From Gammaproteobacteria bacterium (GTDB lineage: Bacteria > Pseudomonadota > Gammaproteobacteria > Chromatiales > Chromatiaceae), in assembly GCA_020445415.1 (NCBI GenBank), contig JAGRGP010000037.1:1-33672 (forward strand): DNA of 33,672 nt. Reading direction: 5' to 3'. Numbering within the stretch: the first letter of the stretch is position 1; the number at the start of each line of letters is the position of its first letter. Both the position numbers and the translations under genes were made by a program. The notes beneath the pieces were generated by a model, which worked only from the letters and a program-made list of their open reading frames with translations, ran no database searches and was not told the origin of the DNA. Shown here piece after piece: positions 9,038 through 18,373 of the stretch.

Positions 9038-10777
9038 TCAGCTCGATTGCTGCCAGCGTTTTACCAGCTCATCGTAGTCTACGGTCTCACCCTTGGGCTT
9101 TTCGTTGTCGAGTTTCGCCTTCGGGGAACCGGGCTGATTCAGCCAGTACGAGGGATCCTTTTCTTCGTTCAGACGCGGACCACAGCCCCCATAAACCTTG
9201 GCCTTTTCATCGGCAACCTGCATGCGTGCCATGGTGATATCCATCTCCTCGGCCAGACGGTCCATGGCCTGCTGCGGCGTGAACGCACCCGAGTTCACAT
9301 CACCGATCTGCTGCCACCAAATTTGGGCCAGTTTGGGGTAATCCGGCACATTAATACCGGTGGGAGTCCAGAGCACCCGGTCGGGCGAGCGATAAAACTC
9401 GACCAAGCCACCCAGCTTCGGAGCCCGATCGGTGAAGGACGCATGACGAATCGAGCTGTCACGAATAAAGGTCAGGCCGACATGGCTCTTCTTGACATCG
9501 ACGGTTTTGGAAACCACAAACTGCGCGTATAGCCAGGCGGCTTTGCGGCGATCCACCGGCGTTGATTTAAACAGGGTCCATGATCCGGCGTCCTGATATC
9601 CCAGCTTCTGCCCCTCTTCCCAGTAGGGACCGTGGGGAGATGGCGCCATCCGCCACAGCGGCATACCCTGATCATCAACGGTGTTGTTGCCTTCACTCTT
9701 AGGAGCCACCATCGAGGATGTGAAGGCGGTATACCAAAAGATCTGCTGGGCCACGTTACCCTGAGAAAGTGCCGGCAACGATTGATAGAAGTCATAGCTA
9801 GCGGCTCCGGGAGGAGCATACTGGCGCAACCACTCGTCCCACTTGCGTATGGCATACACCGCCGCGGGCCCGTTAGCGGCTCCGCCACGGGTAACCGAGG
9901 CACCGGCCGGATTACAGGAGTTCTCCTCCATGCGGATGCCCCACTCGTCGACCGGACGACCATTGGGTAATCCTTTATCACCCGCACCGGCCATCGACAG
10001 CCAAGCGTCCGTCATCCGCCAGCCGAGATCCGGGGCACGCTTACCGTAGTCCATGTGACCATATATACGCACACCGTCGATCTCCTTGACGTGTACGGAA
10101 AAGAACTCGGCAATGTCCTCGTAAGCCGACCAGTTGACCGGTACGCCGAGGTCATAACCGTAGATCTCCTTGAACTTTTTCTGTAATTCCGGCCGCTCAA
10201 ACCAATCTTTGCGAAACCAGTACAGATTGGCGAACTGTTGGTCGGGCAGTTGGTACAACTTGCCGTCGGGGCCGGTGGTAAACGACTTACCGATAAAGTC
10301 GTCGATATCGAGATTGGGATTGGTGACATCCTTACCCTCACCGCCCATCCAGTCGGAGAGATTGACCGCAAGCTGCAAACGCGAGTGAGTGCCGATCAGA
10401 TCCGAATCGTTGATGTAGGCATCGTAGAGGTTGCGGCCGGTTTGCATCTGGGTCTGCACCGCTTGAACCACTTCGCCCTCACCGAGAAGCTGATGGTTGA
10501 CCTTGATGCCGGTGATCTCTTCGAACGCCTTGGTCAGGGTCTTGGCCTCGTACTCATGGGTGGGAATCGTCTCGGACAGCACATTGATTTCCATCCCCGC
10601 AAAGGGCGCCGCTGCCTTGATGAACCACTCCATCTCGGCGATTTGTTGTTCCTTGCTCAGGGAAGACGGTTGGAACTCCCCATCTACCCACTTCTTGGCT
10701 TCGTCTGGGCCCGCAACTGCCCACAGCGGGACGCAGGAGAGAGTGATTGCTACCGCCAATGCAATCTTGGTTTTCAT
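9038..10777 (-). CDS. glpV: Glycerol ABC transporter periplasmic binding protein
   Basis: A 579-residue extracellular solute-binding protein, first gene of the glycerol operon. An N-terminal signal peptide is clear: MKTK, a hydrophobic core of about 15 residues, then AVAGPDEA with probable cleavage near residue 22. The large size and the internal EINVLSETIPTHEYEAKTLTKAF-like region fit the long GlpV-type binding proteins rather than maltose-type proteins of about 400 residues. It would deliver glycerol to GlpP/GlpQ in the periplasm. The ATG at 10777 is fixed by a strong GGAGGAAA ribosome binding site eight bases ahead; the 26 extra residues up to 10855 lie upstream of the signal peptide and are rejected. 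Confidence 0.93.
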   Translation of the reverse strand: MKTKIALAVAITLSCVPLWAVAGPDEAKKWVDGEFQPSSLSKEQQIAEMEWFIKAAAPFAGMEINVLSETIPTHEYEAKTLTKAFEEITGIKVNHQLLGEGEVVQAVQTQMQTGRNLYDAYINDSDLIGTHSRLQLAVNLSDWMGGEGKDVTNPNLDIDDFIGKSFTTGPDGKLYQLPDQQFANLYWFRKDWFERPELQKKFKEIYGYDLGVPVNWSAYEDIAEFFSVHVKEIDGVRIYGHMDYGKRAPDLGWRMTDAWLSMAGAGDKGLPNGRPVDEWGIRMEENSCNPAGASVTRGGAANGPAAVYAIRKWDEWLRQYAPPGAASYDFYQSLPALSQGNVAQQIFWYTAFTSSMVAPKSEGNNTVDDQGMPLWRMAPSPHGPYWEEGQKLGYQDAGSWTLFKSTPVDRRKAAWLYAQFVVSKTVDVKKSHVGLTFIRDSSIRHASFTDRAPKLGGLVEFYRSPDRVLWTPTGINVPDYPKLAQIWWQQIGDVNSGAFTPQQAMDRLAEEMDITMARMQVADEKAKVYGGCGPRLNEEKDPSYWLNQPGSPKAKLDNEKPKGETVDYDELVKRWQQSS

Positions 10778-11050
10778 TTGGATTTCCTCCAGCATTTGGG
10801 ATTTTCGTTTTGTACCTTGCGCCCTGGATACTAGCACATAAACGCGCACTTTCAACGATAATGAATGACCAAACGAACATCATTTGTCGATATTTCGAAC
10901 ATTCTTGATTTTATCCAAAAACATAACCCGATAAACTCGACGTTTAATCGGTGATCAAGCAAACTGTCACGGGCGGTTCATGAGACGGTCTGACAGGTAG
11001 CGCCCGAGCTATGGCCTGTACCCAGACCCCTTAAGTGAGCGAGGTTTGAC
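10778..11050. promoter_or_regulatory. Divergent glpV-glpK control region with GlpR-like half-sites
   Basis: A 273-bp A+T-rich gap between the divergent starts of glpV and glpK. It contains CGAACAT twice in direct orientation, at 10874-10880 and 10896-10902, 22 bp apart (about two helical turns). The second sits in TTTCGAACATT. This matches one arm of the E. coli GlpR operator consensus (half-site ending CGAACAT). No full palindrome of the E. coli type is present, so binding to half-sites is an inference. I could not fix promoters for either direction with confidence. The glpK ribosome binding site is probably GCGAGG at about 11037-11044. Confidence 0.55.
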
Positions 11051-12538
11051 ATGGCGGAACAACCGGTTTTGCTCAGTATCGACCAAGGAACCACGAGTTC
11101 CCGGGCGATGCTCTTCGACTTGGATGGACAAGCGGTATTCACCGCGCAACAGGAGTTTACGCAATTCTTTCCGGATTCCGGGTGGGTGGAACACGATCCG
11201 GAGGAGATCTGGAAGACCACCCTCGCGGTGTGCCGTCAAGCAGTGCAGACCGCGTCTGACCGGGGCCGAAAGGTGCTGGGCATCGGCATCACCAATCAAC
11301 GGGAGACCGTAGTAGTCTGGGACCGCGCCACGGGCAAGCCGGTATACCCCGCAATCGTTTGGCAGGATCGCCGCACGGCGGAGCTATGCCGCGAGATGAA
11401 TAGCGCGGGTGACGAACCGTTGATCAATGAACGCACGGGATTACTGTTGGATCCGTACTTCTCCGCCACCAAGATCCGCTGGATTCTAGACCATGTGGAC
11501 GGGGCCCGGAACAAGGCGCAACAGGGACGGCTGGCGTTTGGTACTACCGACAGCTTTCTCATTTGGCGCCTCACCAAGGGACGGGTTCACGCCACGGACG
11601 CCACCAATGCCTCCCGCACGCTGCTCTTTGATATTCACCGGCAGTGTTGGGACCCGGACCTGTGTGCGCTGTTCAAGATTCCCAGTTCTTTGTTGCCCAC
11701 GGTAAAGGATAGTGCCGATGACTACGGTACCACCGACCCTTCGCTCACCGGGGTCGCCATCCCCATCGCGGGGGTGGCCGGAGACCAACAAGCCGCGACC
11801 ATCGGCCAGGCTTGTTTTGACCCCGGCATGATCAAAAGCACCTATGGCACCGGCTGTTTCGCGGTACTCAACACTGGCCCCCAGGCCATGCAGTCCAGCA
11901 ATCGCCTGCTCACTACTGTCGCCTACCGCGTTGCCGGTATACCAACCTACGCTTTGGAAGGCTCGATCTTCATCGCCGGCGCAGCGGTGCAGTGGTTACG
12001 GGATGGGCTCCGGCTCATTGATTCCGCCGCGAAGACGGAACAGATGGCGGCTAGCTTGACCAGCAACAAGGGGGTCTATCTGGTACCCGCGTTCACGGGT
12101 CTTGGCGCCCCCTACTGGCAGCCCGGCGCACGGGGGGCAATCTTTGGACTGACCCGGGACACCGGACCAAACGAGTTAGTCCGGGCCACCCTGGAGTCGG
12201 TTGCCTATCAAACCCACGATCTGGTAGAGGCGATGGCCGCTGACGGAGCCGCTCTGCGATCCCTACGGGTGGACGGTGGCATGGTGACAAACGATTGGCT
12301 GGTCCAGTTCTTGGCCGACATCATCGGCATGCCCGTGGAACGGCCCAAGGTGACCGAGACCACGGCGCTGGGAGCGGCCTGTCTGGCGGGCCTGCAACTG
12401 GGGGCGTTCCAATCGTTGCAGGACATCTCCCAGGGGTGGCACTGTGAAAGACTGTTTCGGCCTACCATGCGGTTGGAGCAGCGGCAGCGGTTACTGGACG
12501 GCTGGAAGCGCGCAGTTAGCGCGGTATTGTCCCAATGA
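11051..12538 (+). CDS. glpK: Glycerol kinase
   Basis: A 495-residue FGGY-family kinase that phosphorylates glycerol with ATP to sn-glycerol 3-phosphate in the cytoplasm, which traps the imported glycerol. The ATP-binding [10 protein letters not shown] motif is at residues 10-19, the substrate-binding GITNQRET segment around 78-85, and the FGGY C-terminal signature region around [17 protein letters not shown]. Length matches the family (E. coli 502). It diverges from the transport operon and shares its control region. Only 16 bp separate its stop from the next gene, a sensor kinase, which suggests cotranscription. Confidence 0.96.
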   Translation: MAEQPVLLSIDQGTTSSRAMLFDLDGQAVFTAQQEFTQFFPDSGWVEHDPEEIWKTTLAVCRQAVQTASDRGRKVLGIGITNQRETVVVWDRATGKPVYPAIVWQDRRTAELCREMNSAGDEPLINERTGLLLDPYFSATKIRWILDHVDGARNKAQQGRLAFGTTDSFLIWRLTKGRVHATDATNASRTLLFDIHRQCWDPDLCALFKIPSSLLPTVKDSADDYGTTDPSLTGVAIPIAGVAGDQQAATIGQACFDPGMIKSTYGTGCFAVLNTGPQAMQSSNRLLTTVAYRVAGIPTYALEGSIFIAGAAVQWLRDGLRLIDSAAKTEQMAASLTSNKGVYLVPAFTGLGAPYWQPGARGAIFGLTRDTGPNELVRATLESVAYQTHDLVEAMAADGAALRSLRVDGGMVTNDWLVQFLADIIGMPVERPKVTETTALGAACLAGLQLGAFQSLQDISQGWHCERLFRPTMRLEQRQRLLDGWKRAVSAVLSQ

Positions 12539-12554
12539 CCCAGCCCCTCTTCGG

Positions 12555-14972
12555 ATGAATATCAGAAGTAAACTGATACTGGTCTTTGGGCTGGGCCTGG
12601 CGATCAACCTCGCGGTTGGCCTCTACATGTTCTACATCCATAAAATAGCCACCCAAAACGCCGCCCGCGTATACGAACGCTCTGCGCAGATCGTTACCAC
12701 CAGCCTTGCGGCTCAAGTCCACTTTAAGAAGCAGGTGCAGGAGTGGAAAGACATTCTCCTGCGCGGACACGATTCCGCGCTGTACGAGAAATATCTTGCC
12801 CAGTTTTATCAGCAAGAGCAGCTGACCCGGAAGGCAATCGAGAATTTGCTCCCCCTGCTGGATCAGAATTCCAAAGCGGAAGCTACGGCCTTGGAATTTC
12901 TCCAGTCCCACTATGAGTTGGGAGAACGCTACCGGGAAGCGCTCAACAAGTTTCAACCGGGAACTTACAGCGCCCTGATCCGAGTCGACCGGGAGGTGCG
13001 TGGTATCGACCGACAGCCTACCGATCTGCTGGATGAAATCGTGCTTGATTCCCAGGACTATAAAAATAACCAACTCCTGGAGATCGCGGAGAATGTGGAA
13101 CGGATGGAGCGCGACACCCCGGTACTGGTGGGGCTAGCGATGACCAGCGCTATCCTGCTGCTGCTGTTGTTGGTTGACCGCTCCGTGGGAAAACCCATTG
13201 CCGCCGCCACTCACATTGCCCAGCTCATCTCCAACGGAAAACTCACTAACCGGATCGAAGTCCGCGGGCGGGACGAAGCGGCCCAGTTACTGAAAGCGCT
13301 CAACCACATGCAAGAGAGCTTGCGCACCTACCAAGACAACCTGCGTGAAAGTGAAGCCCGTACCCGCTTGTTGCTTAATTCTTCCGGCGAGGGAATCTAT
13401 GGCGTGGGTCTCGATGGCATCTGCACATTCTGCAATCCTGCCGCCATGCGGATGCTCGGCTATAGCGACGTTTCCGACCTGATCGGCAAGGATATTCACT
13501 ACCTCATGCACCATACGCGGATGGACGGTTCTCCCCTACCGCTCAGCGAATGTCGAGCATCCTCTACGTACCGGACGGGCCGACCCACCCATGTCAACGA
13601 CGAGCTTTTCTGGCGAGCGGACGGCAGCAGCTTTCCGGTAGAGTACCGTTCTCATCCCGTCTATCAGGAAGGATCCCTGATTGGCGCGGTGGTAACCTTT
13701 TCGGACATTACCCAGCGCAGAACCGATGAATTGGCGCTCCAAGAGGCCCATAGCGCGCTCGCCAGGGAGCGTGCCTTGCTGGCCGAACGGGTTGAGGAAC
13801 GTACTCGTGAACTCAATATCGTCAACCTGGAACTGGCCAGGTCATCCCGTGCCAAGGACGATTTTCTGGCCACCATGAGCCATGAACTGCGCACCCCCCT
13901 GACCACTATCCTCGGCATTTCTGAAATGCTGGTCGATCAACTCTATGGCCCGATCGACCAGCGGCAATCCCGGGTAATCGAGACGATTCATGAAAGTGGC
14001 GCCCATCTGCTCTCGCTGATCAACGATATCCTCGACGTGGTGAAGGTAGAAGCCGGCAAGATGGAGATCCTGTCGGAGCCGGTCTCGGTTGAACAACTCT
14101 GCGAAGCAAGCCTGAGACTGGTTAGTCAGTCCGCCAAACGCAAGGACTTGGAAATCCATAGCGACCTGGACCCCCGGGTACAGGTGTTGCAAGGCGACAC
14201 CAGGCGCCTGAAGCAACTGCTGGTGAATCTGCTCGGCAACGCGGTTAAATTCACGCCCGAGGGTGGCGCCATCGGCCTGCAGGTGGAGTCCGATCCTGAG
14301 AGCGAGCAGGCCTGCTTTACGGTATGGGATACCGGGATCGGTATTCCCAAGGAGCAGCAGGACAAGCTGTTTAAGCCATTTGTACAGTTAGAGAATCACT
14401 TTGATCAAGGACACAGCGGAACCGGTCTCGGGCTGGTGCTCGCCTACCGCATGGCGAAACTTCACGGGGGGAGCATTGGTCTGGAAAGCGAGCCTGGGGC
14501 AGGCTCCCAGTTTCATGTCAGGCTGCCTTGGCGGCCGGTGGACAAACCCGAGTTCCCAAATGAAGACCACCGGACAGAGACACGATTACCCTCCGCGATA
14601 ATCGGGGATCGGCACTCCAAGATTCTGCTGGCGGATGACAACCAGACAAATGCCCAGGTGCTGTCCTCTTATCTGGAACACATGGGATACCGGGTAACTA
14701 CCGTTCACGATGGGGTGGAGGCCGTGGCGGCTGCCCTGGATCAACACCCCGATATCGTCATTCTGGATATTCAGCTGAAAAGCATCGATGGGCTGGAGGT
14801 GACTCGGCGGTTCCGCGCCCACCCTGCCCTGCGCAGTACGCCGATCATCGCATTGACCGCCCTCGCCATGCCGGGGGACCGGGAGCGCTGCCTTGAGGCA
14901 GGCGTGAGCGACTACCTGAGTAAGCCGGTGAGCATGAAGGCGCTACATCAGCTGTTGCAATCATGGCTATAG
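12555..14972 (+). CDS. Hybrid sensor histidine kinase/response regulator with 4-helix-bundle sensor
   Basis: An 805-residue membrane kinase. Order of parts: membrane span at about residues 8-28, a helical periplasmic sensor (about 30-187) containing QVQEWKDILLRG, which resembles chemoreceptor four-helix bundles, a second span at 189-207, HAMP (208-261), PAS (265-387), coiled coil (390-432), HisKA with MSHELRTP (phosphorylated His443), the ATPase domain with N box at 558-570, G1 DTGIGIP at 592-598 and G2 GTGLGL at 622-627, and a C-terminal receiver with acidic pair 694-695, phospho-acceptor Asp738 and Lys790. There is no HPt or DNA-binding output domain and no partner regulator nearby, so the output is unknown. 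The ATG at 12555 precedes the first span; the longer frame starts inside glpK and is rejected. Placement 16 bp after glpK suggests a link to glycerol metabolism. Confidence 0.9.
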   Translation: MNIRSKLILVFGLGLAINLAVGLYMFYIHKIATQNAARVYERSAQIVTTSLAAQVHFKKQVQEWKDILLRGHDSALYEKYLAQFYQQEQLTRKAIENLLPLLDQNSKAEATALEFLQSHYELGERYREALNKFQPGTYSALIRVDREVRGIDRQPTDLLDEIVLDSQDYKNNQLLEIAENVERMERDTPVLVGLAMTSAILLLLLLVDRSVGKPIAAATHIAQLISNGKLTNRIEVRGRDEAAQLLKALNHMQESLRTYQDNLRESEARTRLLLNSSGEGIYGVGLDGICTFCNPAAMRMLGYSDVSDLIGKDIHYLMHHTRMDGSPLPLSECRASSTYRTGRPTHVNDELFWRADGSSFPVEYRSHPVYQEGSLIGAVVTFSDITQRRTDELALQEAHSALARERALLAERVEERTRELNIVNLELARSSRAKDDFLATMSHELRTPLTTILGISEMLVDQLYGPIDQRQSRVIETIHESGAHLLSLINDILDVVKVEAGKMEILSEPVSVEQLCEASLRLVSQSAKRKDLEIHSDLDPRVQVLQGDTRRLKQLLVNLLGNAVKFTPEGGAIGLQVESDPESEQACFTVWDTGIGIPKEQQDKLFKPFVQLENHFDQGHSGTGLGLVLAYRMAKLHGGSIGLESEPGAGSQFHVRLPWRPVDKPEFPNEDHRTETRLPSAIIGDRHSKILLADDNQTNAQVLSSYLEHMGYRVTTVHDGVEAVAAALDQHPDIVILDIQLKSIDGLEVTRRFRAHPALRSTPIIALTALAMPGDRERCLEAGVSDYLSKPVSMKALHQLLQSWL

Positions 14973-15073
14973 CCTGTCCGTTAAACCCGCGCGCCAGACT
15001 GTTCTGTTCGATGGTCGGAACCTGTCGATGGCATGGCTTTCATGCCCGCCTGCCCTGCTGGTAAGATCCGGCC

Positions 15074-15454
15074 ATGATCAGTCTGCTATCCAAGGTATTC
15101 CGTCATTCCGACAAGCTGGCGGTGGCTTGGGGGGTTGCCATCGCCTACCTCTCCCTGACGCCCCTGGCAACACTGCCTCCCCTGCCTGGAGGCGACAAGT
15201 TCCAGCATTTCGCGGCTTACGCCTTGCTTGGGTTGCTCGGCTTGTGGGCCCGGCGGTCATTGGTTGGCGCTGTCTGGATAGCGGCAGCGATGCTGTCCTA
15301 CGGCGGGATTATCGAACTCCTGCAACCTTATGTTAACCGTTACGGTGAGTTGGGTGACTTCCTCGCCAATGGAGGCGGAGTTCTGAGCGGCGGGCTGGCC
15401 GCCATGGCCCTGCGACGTACCACCGGGTTAACGGATAATCGGAAGAATGCATAA
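15074..15454 (+). CDS. VanZ-like family membrane protein
   Basis: A 126-residue protein with about four hydrophobic segments. It matches the VanZ-like family pattern: DKFQHFAAYALLG near residue 40 for the first conserved helix, and IIELLQPYVNRYGELGDFLANGGG near 80-103 for the conserved E-Q and R-x-x-x-x-D-x-x-N motifs. Distant relatives of the teicoplanin-resistance protein VanZ are widespread in proteobacteria and their role is unknown; no resistance function should be read into it. Its last codons overlap the start of the next gene by eight bases, indicating a common transcript. Confidence 0.85.
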   Translation: MISLLSKVFRHSDKLAVAWGVAIAYLSLTPLATLPPLPGGDKFQHFAAYALLGLLGLWARRSLVGAVWIAAAMLSYGGIIELLQPYVNRYGELGDFLANGGGVLSGGLAAMALRRTTGLTDNRKNA

Positions 15455-16103
15455 TGCTTCTCCAGTGCCGGGGTCTCCCTCCGGGGGCGAGCCTCTGCTC
15501 CATATTCTGGTGGCGCTGCCGGCGGAGGCACGCCCTTTGATCCGCCACTTTCATCTGCAGCGCGCCAACCCGCCGTCCCCCTATCCTTTGTACTTGCGCA
15601 ACAACCTGTCACTGGTGGTGACCGGAGCGGGTGCCCAGGCGTGCGAAGATGCTACCCGGTGGCTGCTCTTCCGCACCCTCCACAGCAAACCCCGCTTGAT
15701 GCTCAATCTCGGTATCGCCGGGCACCCACACCGACCCATCGGCGAGGCTTTGCTGGCAGCCACGGTTGAGGATACCGGGAACATCCAGTCCTGGCGGCTG
15801 CATCAACCGATTGCTACGCCTTGGGCGAGCGAGCGCCTGATAACCCGCCCGGAGCCAGAACGGAATTACCGGGAAGCGGCGTTGTTCGATATGGAAGCGG
15901 CGGGATTCTGCCGAGCCGCCACTGCACTGGCCAACGGAAGCAACCTGATCTGCCTCAAGGTTGTATCCGACAACCGGCAACAGCCCGTAGAACGAATCGA
16001 TGGCAAGATGGTGAGCCGCCTGATCGAGAAGCATCTGCCGGGCATCGAGCAATTGCTCGGCCAGGCCGGGTATCGAGGGAGCATGGATGGTTACTCATCC
16101 TAG
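15447..16103 (+). CDS. Nucleosidase/phosphorylase-fold protein (MTA/SAH nucleosidase-like)
   Basis: A 218-residue protein of the nucleoside phosphorylase superfamily. Visible features are the N-terminal strand and loop ILVALPAEARPL, the LNLGIAGHPHRPIGEALL segment that corresponds to the phosphate/ribose side of the active site, DMEAAGFCRAA (the ribose-binding Met-Glu pair) and the VVSDN segment that holds the catalytic aspartate in this fold. It is shorter than typical MTA/SAH nucleosidases and its substrate cannot be assigned. It could also be a hopanoid- or futalosine-type relative. It overlaps the VanZ-like gene upstream and the dehydrogenase downstream, so the three genes probably form one operon. 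Confidence 0.75.
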   Translation: MHNASPVPGSPSGGEPLLHILVALPAEARPLIRHFHLQRANPPSPYPLYLRNNLSLVVTGAGAQACEDATRWLLFRTLHSKPRLMLNLGIAGHPHRPIGEALLAATVEDTGNIQSWRLHQPIATPWASERLITRPEPERNYREAALFDMEAAGFCRAATALANGSNLICLKVVSDNRQQPVERIDGKMVSRLIEKHLPGIEQLLGQAGYRGSMDGYSS

Positions 16104-16836
16104 TCTAACCCCAAACCCCGCGGACAGTTGCCGGACCTGCTTGGTAACCGGGGCCAGCCGGGGAATCGGTCTGGCAATTACCGAACGGCTGTTAGTGGCA
16201 AGCCACCGGGTAATCGGTCTGGCTCGCCATTTTCAGACCGAGTTACTCACCCGTCCCGGTTTTACCGGAATAACGGCAGATCTGCGGGATCTGAAGACCT
16301 TAACCGCTACCCTCAAGAAACTGCGTGAAGACTTCCCTTCTGTCGACGGCGTGATATGTAATGCCGGATATGGCCGCTTCGGATCCTTGGAGGAATTTTC
16401 ACCTGCCCAGATTAGGGAACTAGTGGATGTCAACCTGATCAGCCAGATGCTGGTGGCCCGGGAGTTTCTGCCCCACCTGAAGTCGCGAGGCCGGGGAGAT
16501 CTGGTCTTCATGGGATCGGAAGCGGCCCGTACGGGAGGACGAAAGGGCGCGGTATACTCCGCCACCAAATTTGCCTTGCGGGGGTTTGCCCAGTCGCTGC
16601 GGCAGGAATGTGCCGCCAGTGGCGTACGAGTGGGTATCGTCAACCCCGGCATGGTGCAAAGTGGGTTTTTCGACCCGCTAGCATTTCAACCCGGGATGGA
16701 ACGGGATCAGCATCTGACACCCCAGGATGTCGCGGAAGCGGTCTGGCTAATGCTTAGCGCACGCCCCGGCGCGGCCATCGACGAGATCAATCTGTCGCCC
16801 CAAAAGAAGGTTGTCCAATTCAAGGACATTCGCTAA
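16087..16836 (+). CDS. Short-chain dehydrogenase/reductase (SDR)
   Basis: A 249-residue classical SDR. The cofactor motif TGASRGIG is at about residues 21-28, NAG at about 91-93, the catalytic serine in FMGSEAA at about 143, and the catalytic YxxxK as YSATK near 155-159. The reaction is NAD(P)-dependent oxidation or reduction of an unknown alcohol/ketone in the cytoplasm. The ATG at 16087 has a GAGGGAG ribosome binding site and overlaps the end of the nucleosidase-like gene by 17 bases. The first 16 residues before the Rossmann fold are longer than usual, so a later start is possible. Confidence 0.88.
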   Translation: MVTHPSLTPNPADSCRTCLVTGASRGIGLAITERLLVASHRVIGLARHFQTELLTRPGFTGITADLRDLKTLTATLKKLREDFPSVDGVICNAGYGRFGSLEEFSPAQIRELVDVNLISQMLVAREFLPHLKSRGRGDLVFMGSEAARTGGRKGAVYSATKFALRGFAQSLRQECAASGVRVGIVNPGMVQSGFFDPLAFQPGMERDQHLTPQDVAEAVWLMLSARPGAAIDEINLSPQKKVVQFKDIR

Positions 16837-16891
16837 GTCTCCAAGGCAAATTGCGCCCGTGGGGATCCTGGGGATTCGTATCCGTTACCGC

Positions 16892-16897
16892 TACAAT
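16892..16897 (+). promoter_or_regulatory. Possible -10 element (TACAAT) upstream of modA
   Basis: TACAAT, a good sigma-70 -10 hexamer, lies in the 92-bp gap between the SDR gene and modA, about 38 bases before the modA ATG. No convincing -35 hexamer is found at 16-18 bp spacing, and no clear ModE palindrome is seen. Low confidence. Confidence 0.3.
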
Positions 16898-16934
16898 AGG
16901 GCGCATGTCGAATCTTCCTCGTTAACTTTTGTTG

Positions 16935-17702
16935 ATGCCAAAACGCTGTACATACCCAGGAACGCTGCTTGCCCTGTTACTGGTGTTCCCGGTGCACGCG
17001 GATACCGTAAATGTTGCGGTTGCGAGCAATTTCGCTGAGACCCTGCGCCGATTGGCCCCTCTGTTCTCTCGACAGAGCGGCCATCAAATCAAGATCAGTG
17101 CCGCCTCCACGGGAAAGTTGTATGCCCAGATCCTGCATGGCGCACCGTTCGATGTATTTTTGGCTGCTGACCAGGAGCGTCCAAAACGGCTGGTGGAGGC
17201 GAATCGGGCGGATGCCGGCACTCTCACTACCTACGCATTGGGCCAACTCGTGCTCTGGCAACCAAAGGCTGCCTGGTCCGAGGCGGATGGCTCGCGACTG
17301 CTGCTTGAGGGAGAGGGCGGGACGTTGGCCATTGCCAATCCGACAACGGCACCCTACGGGACTGCGGCTCAGGAAGCACTCGAGGCCCTAGGGGTCTGGT
17401 CTAAGTTCCAAGACAGAATCGTCCGCGGTGAAAACATCGGACAAACCTTCCACTTTGTCGCCAGCGGAGCGGCCGATTTCGGGTTGGTAGCCTATTCTCA
17501 GATCCTCAACTGGGAACGTGCGAAGGGTTTCGTATGGCGGGTCCCACACAACCTCCACTCACCAATCCGTCAACAAGGCGTGGTCGTTGGTAACGGATCC
17601 GGCCGGTTGGCGGCGGTGGCCTTCATGAAATTTCTTACCAGCACTGAAGCAGCCCAGATTATCGCCCGTGATGGCTATCTGATCGAAGGAAAGCCGGAAT
17701 GA
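16935..17702 (+). CDS. modA: Molybdate ABC transporter periplasmic binding protein
   Basis: A 255-residue periplasmic molybdate (or tungstate) binding protein. A signal peptide is visible (positive start, hydrophobic LLALLLVFPVHA, cleavage near HA-DT). The mature protein begins VNVAVASNF, the standard ModA start, followed by KISAASTGKLYAQI and GAPFDVFLAADQERPK, which contain the oxyanion-binding serines. The ATG at 16935 is preceded by two TTG codons, the first of which would add two residues; no strong ribosome binding site decides between them. It overlaps modB by four bases. Confidence 0.93.
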   Translation: MPKRCTYPGTLLALLLVFPVHADTVNVAVASNFAETLRRLAPLFSRQSGHQIKISAASTGKLYAQILHGAPFDVFLAADQERPKRLVEANRADAGTLTTYALGQLVLWQPKAAWSEADGSRLLLEGEGGTLAIANPTTAPYGTAAQEALEALGVWSKFQDRIVRGENIGQTFHFVASGAADFGLVAYSQILNWERAKGFVWRVPHNLHSPIRQQGVVVGNGSGRLAAVAFMKFLTSTEAAQIIARDGYLIEGKPE

Positions 17703-18373
17703 TGACGGACGATATTACCGCCCTGTGGGTAACCCTACGGCTGGCGCTAGTCTCCACCGTCATTCTGTTGCTGATCGGTACGCCAATCGCCTGGTGGCTG
17801 GCTCGATCCCGTGCCCCATTCAAGATACTGGTAGAAGCGTTGGTAGCATTGCCCCTCGTCCTCCCTCCTACGGTGCTCGGGTTTTATCTGTTACTGCTAC
17901 TTTCCGCGGACGGGCCCGCCGGGGGATTTTGGCATACATTGACCGGCACCGGACTGGCCTTTACGTTTACCGGGCTGGTTATCGGTTCGGTGCTTTACTC
18001 CCTCCCGTTCGTGGTTCAGCCCCTGCAAAACGCCTTTGCCGCGATCGACGAACCCGTGCTGGAAGCCGCTAGCACGCTGCGAGCCGGGGGAATGGACCGT
18101 TTCTTCTCAGTGGCTCTGCCACTGGCCCGGTCCGGGTTGCTAACCGCCACCACCCTGGGGTTTGCCCACACCATCGGCGAGTTTGGTGTCGTGCTCATGA
18201 TTGGCGGCAACATTCCCGGGAAAACCCAAGTACTTTCGATCGCCATCTATGATCATGTGGAGTCATTACAGTATGCCCAGGCGCACATATTGTCCGCCGG
18301 CCTGTTGGCGTTCTCCTTCATCATCCTGGTCTTGGTCTACCGGATGAATACTAGGGCCGGCGCCAGATCATGA
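17699..18373 (+). CDS. modB: Molybdate ABC transporter permease
   Basis: A 224-residue inner-membrane permease with about five spans. The EAA-type cytoplasmic loop is clear around VLEAASTLRAGGMDRFFSVALPLARSG, and the following GFAHTIGEFGVVLMIGGNIPG block is characteristic of ModB. It forms the homodimeric channel for molybdate. Start overlaps the modA stop as ATGA, with a second ATG one codon later; the stop overlaps the modC start the same way. All three mod genes are therefore translationally coupled. Confidence 0.93.
   Translation: MMTDDITALWVTLRLALVSTVILLLIGTPIAWWLARSRAPFKILVEALVALPLVLPPTVLGFYLLLLLSADGPAGGFWHTLTGTGLAFTFTGLVIGSVLYSLPFVVQPLQNAFAAIDEPVLEAASTLRAGGMDRFFSVALPLARSGLLTATTLGFAHTIGEFGVVLMIGGNIPGKTQVLSIAIYDHVESLQYAQAHILSAGLLAFSFIILVLVYRMNTRAGARS

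Noticed and set aside
15074..15454. Possible glycopeptide-resistance gene (VanZ)
   Set aside because: Only the broad VanZ-like membrane family is supported. There is no van operon or cell-wall context, and such genes are common in Gram-negative bacteria.
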